Shown: piece after piece, positions 61,754-64,000 of the stretch | How the letters are laid out: every line of letters starts with the position of its first letter | Position numbering within the stretch: the stretch's first letter is position 1 | From: Paenibacillus sp. BIHB 4019 | Lineage (GTDB): Bacteria; Bacillota; Bacilli; Paenibacillales; Paenibacillaceae | NCBI RefSeq assembly: GCF_002741035.1 | Contig: NZ_CP016808.1 | Span: 2,720,001-2,784,000, forward strand | Length of the DNA stretch: 64,000 nt | Direction of reading: 5' to 3' | Notes under the pieces: generated by a model | What the model saw: only the letters and a program-made list of their open reading frames with translations | What the model was told of the DNA's origin: nothing | Database searches by the model: none | Made by a program: the position numbers and the translations under genes

Positions 61754-62596
61754 ATGATAATGAGCGCCGGCCAAGCTGGAGCTGATTATTATTTGATGGA
61801 GGACGGGGTGGTTTTTTTGCGCCGATGGGGACGACGCTTGGTCGTTTGGATAACGCTAAAGGGAGCGCTGCGGTTGACTGCTGCTGTGCTGGCTATTGCA
61901 CTTGTATGGACGCTGCTTACTTACGGAGATGAGCGCACAGCGCGGACATGGAAAACTTGGGCAACGCCTTTGTCCGGTAAGACGATCGCGCTTGATGCTG
62001 GGCATGGTGGAGTAGACGGCGGGGCGGTCAGCAAGCAGGGGGTCGTTGAGAAAGATTTGAATATGGCGATTGCGCTTTATTTGCGCGATTATTTGCAGCA
62101 GGCGGGGGCCATTGTCGTGATGACACGCGAAGGGGACTATGATCTGGCAGCTCCAGATACGAAAGCCTATAGCAGACGGAAAACAGAGGATTTGCATAAG
62201 CGTGTAAATGTCATAAAGGAAAGCCAGCCTAATTTGGTTATTAGCATTCATATGAACAGTATTCCGTCGGCCAAATGGTCGGGGGCGCAAACCTTTTACA
62301 ATCCGGCTAATCATCAGGACAGCAAGGTACTAGCTGCTGCTATTCAAAACGAAATCAAACGCAATTTGGAAAATACGAGCCGTGTCGCCGCAACGGAAAA
62401 CACCGTCTATTTGCTCAAAGCAATTACGGATGTGCCTACCGCTTTAATTGAAGTTGGCTTTCTGTCTAATCCAGGGGAAGCAACCCGGCTCGCCGATTCG
62501 GATTACCAGCGCAAGGTTGCCGCCTCCATATATCAAGGGATGCTGCGATATGCTGCTGGAGAGAAAATGACGCTGTCCGCCGAGGAGAAGCCATAA
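61754..62596 (+). CDS. cwlD: CwlD, N-acetylmuramoyl-L-alanine amidase for spore cortex
   Basis: This protein of up to 280 residues has an N-terminal membrane anchor (about 37-57) and an Amidase_3 domain. Zinc ligands His84 (DAGHGG), Glu99 and His165 (SIHMNS) are visible, along with the catalytic C-terminal IEVGFLSN. In Bacillus CwlD begins muramic-lactam synthesis in the spore cortex. The start is uncertain: the ATG at 61754 has no good ribosome binding site, while GTG 61808 follows GGAGGAC closely and would remove 18 residues. The upstream gap 61573-61753 holds no visible feature. Confidence 0.92.
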   Translation: MIMSAGQAGADYYLMEDGVVFLRRWGRRLVVWITLKGALRLTAAVLAIALVWTLLTYGDERTARTWKTWATPLSGKTIALDAGHGGVDGGAVSKQGVVEKDLNMAIALYLRDYLQQAGAIVVMTREGDYDLAAPDTKAYSRRKTEDLHKRVNVIKESQPNLVISIHMNSIPSAKWSGAQTFYNPANHQDSKVLAAAIQNEIKRNLENTSRVAATENTVYLLKAITDVPTALIEVGFLSNPGEATRLADSDYQRKVAASIYQGMLRYAAGEKMTLSAEEKP

Positions 62597-62644
62597 GGGA
62601 AATCGTTCCGACATGTTACACCCATGAATGTTGCTGCTTAACTA

Positions 62645-62653
62645 TGCTATAAT
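62645..62653 (+). promoter_or_regulatory. Extended -10 promoter of salA
   Basis: TGCTATAAT is a perfect extended -10 element without an obvious -35, 49 bases before the gene. Confidence 0.6.
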
Positions 62654-62701
62654 CATTATTAATAAGCAGTAATCGCATACATAAAGGTGGGACGTATCCT
62701 A

Positions 62702-63811
62702 ATGTTAACACGTGAGCAAGCTTTGGAAGCCGTTGAAGCCGTAACGGCGCTATATACGGCGGGCGAGGTAGCCGTCCGCGATGTGATGGTGAAGGACCGT
62801 CAAGTTTCACTGACGGTGCTGGTTGCCAGCGAGGAGGCGAAGCCCTCGCTGGAAGCCGCGCTGCGCGAAGCGTTAGCGCGGCTGGGCGCCGAAACCGTGC
62901 ACTTCCGGTTTCGTGCGCTAGAGCCCGCAGCTGCGGCGGATGCTTCCGCGCAGCGCGGGGCGCCAAGCGGCGGCGGCGAAGCCTCCGCTGCCGCAGGCGC
63001 AGGCGCCGCCGGCCCCGTGCAAGGCCACGGGGCCGGGCTGGCGAGCCCGCTGCTGGATGCCCGCAGCGGGGTGCAGTTCATTGCCGTCGCCAGCGGCAAG
63101 GGTGGCGTCGGCAAATCCACAGTGACCGTGAACCTCGCGGTCGCTCTCGCTCGCCGGGGCAAGCGTGTCGGCATTATTGACGCCGACATTTACGGCTTCA
63201 GCGTGCCCGATATGATGGGCATTGAAGAGCGCCCGCAGGTCGTGAACGAGCGGGTCATCCCGATTGAGAAATTCGGGGTGAAGGTGATGTCAATGGGCTT
63301 TTTTGTCGAGGACAACAGCCCGATCGTATGGCGCGGCCCGATGCTGGGCAAAATGCTGCGCAACTTTTTTGACGAAATCGAATGGGGCCAGCTTGATTAC
63401 TTGCTGCTCGACTTGCCGCCGGGAACAGGCGATGTGGCGCTGGACGTCCATCAGATCATCCCGCAAAGCAAAGAAATTATCGTCACGACGCCTCACGCTA
63501 CAGCGGCATTCGTCGCTGCCCGCGCAGGGGCCATGGCCATTAAAACCGAGCACGAAATCATCGGTATCGTTGAAAATATGGCATATTACAAATGCAGCAA
63601 ATGCGGCGAGCCGGAATACATTTTTGGCCGAGGCGGCGGCGGAAGGCTAGCTGAGTCGCTTCATGCCGAGCTGCTGTCCCAAATTCCGCTTGGTGCGCCG
63701 GATAATCATCCATCAGAGCCGGACTTCTCGCCATCCGTATACAAGGCAGAGAGCGAGACAGGACTGCTTTATTTGGAGCTTGCAGACAAAGTGCTTCAAA
63801 AATGCGAATAG
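62702..63811 (+). CDS. salA: Mrp/ApbC-family P-loop ATPase (SalA-like)
   Basis: This 369-residue protein has an N-terminal MIP18/DUF59 domain (about 5-72), a 45-residue Ala/Gly-rich low-complexity linker (about 75-120), and an Mrp P-loop domain with deviant Walker A SGKGGVGKST (131-140). A C-terminal CSKC pair is also present, suggesting iron-sulfur cluster binding. The family carries Fe-S clusters; the B. subtilis homologue next to cwlD, SalA, regulates exoprotease genes. The ATG at 62702 follows AAAGGTGG; a GTG within that site is rejected. The linker region is strikingly GC-rich compared with neighbouring genes. Confidence 0.92.
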   Translation: MLTREQALEAVEAVTALYTAGEVAVRDVMVKDRQVSLTVLVASEEAKPSLEAALREALARLGAETVHFRFRALEPAAAADASAQRGAPSGGGEASAAAGAGAAGPVQGHGAGLASPLLDARSGVQFIAVASGKGGVGKSTVTVNLAVALARRGKRVGIIDADIYGFSVPDMMGIEERPQVVNERVIPIEKFGVKVMSMGFFVEDNSPIVWRGPMLGKMLRNFFDEIEWGQLDYLLLDLPPGTGDVALDVHQIIPQSKEIIVTTPHATAAFVAARAGAMAIKTEHEIIGIVENMAYYKCSKCGEPEYIFGRGGGGRLAESLHAELLSQIPLGAPDNHPSEPDFSPSVYKAESETGLLYLELADKVLQKCE

Positions 63812-63865
63812 CACGCTCTTCTTCGACCGAATAGCTCTCGCTTTTTCAAGCGAATAGTTAAAATA

Positions 63866-63937
63866 AAAAGCCCCATGCCAACGAATGAGATCAGCCAGGC
63901 AACTGGCCTACCTACATTCATAGCGGGGGCTTTTTTT
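63866..63937 (+). terminator. Elaborate terminator after salA
   Basis: AAAAGCCCC (63866-63874) pairs with GGGGC plus seven Ts (63926-63937). Nested within are GAATG/CATTC and a perfect GCCAG-gcaa-CTGGC hairpin with a GNRA loop. The A-rich left side would make it bidirectional. The last 60 bases of the window show no further feature. Confidence 0.85.
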
Positions 63938-64000
63938 GTCCAAATATAAGAACGTATTGGTTATGCCGGTTATCCCGTACTGTTCTTCTATTTGTCGGAT

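Overview
The window is a chromosomal stretch of a low-to-mid GC, endospore-forming member of the Bacillota, most likely Paenibacillus or a close relative. The evidence is the Bacillus-type order ctsR-mcsA-mcsB-clpC-radA-disA, then cysE-cysS-mrnC-rlmB-rae1-sigH, then the rpoBC, str and S10-spc-alpha clusters. Sporulation genes (sigH, cwlD), very strong Shine-Dalgarno sequences, frequent TTG and GTG starts, a CtsR operator and a cysteine T-box fit the same assignment. All genes but one point rightward. The window appears to lie near the origin: it opens inside a 23S rRNA gene and is rich in translation genes. Species identity is inferred.

Layout. 1-2173: end of an rRNA operon (23S partial, 5S, terminator). 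2174-2622: an AT-rich gap with a cluster of DnaA-box-like nonamers, then the CtsR-controlled promoter. 2623-7226: protein quality control operon ctsR-mcsA-mcsB-clpC. 7391-8297: an inserted, apparently Fur-controlled pair (ankyrin-repeat protein and IsdG-type heme monooxygenase). 8454-14825: radA, disA, pssA, one minus-strand hypothetical gene, yacL, ispD and ispF. 14826-15765: a 940-base gene-free stretch with repeats and a long inverted repeat. 15766-21796: gltX, then the T-box-controlled cysE-cysS-mrnC-rlmB-rae1 operon. 21987-27243: sigH, rpmG, secE, nusG, rplK, rplA, L10 leader, rplJ, rplL and a methyltransferase. 27572-39827: rpoB, rpoC, an L7Ae-like protein, rpsL, rpsG, fusA and tuf. 40026-42908: a three-gene ABC importer of the TrpXYZ type placed between tuf and the S10 operon. 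43398-58506: the complete S10-spc-alpha supercluster with secY, adk, map, infA and rpoA. 58705-60498: truA, rplM and rpsI. 60877-63811: cysH, cwlD and salA/mrp, then an elaborate terminator.

The bulk is a translation and transcription superregion in which cotranscribed genes are separated by short gaps with strong ribosome binding sites, or by 1-4 base stop/start overlaps. Accessory content is small but distinct: the iron-regulated pair, the ABC importer, and several intergenic RNA or DNA structures. These structures are a four-copy dispersed hairpin repeat, a long-range inverted repeat before gltX, a tandem array of small hairpins before truA, a duplicated S10-leader core, and the DnaA-box cluster. 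No CRISPR array, transposase gene, prophage or tRNA gene was seen. Apart from the ordinary, well-known genes, the intergenic elements are the best candidates for undescribed biology.
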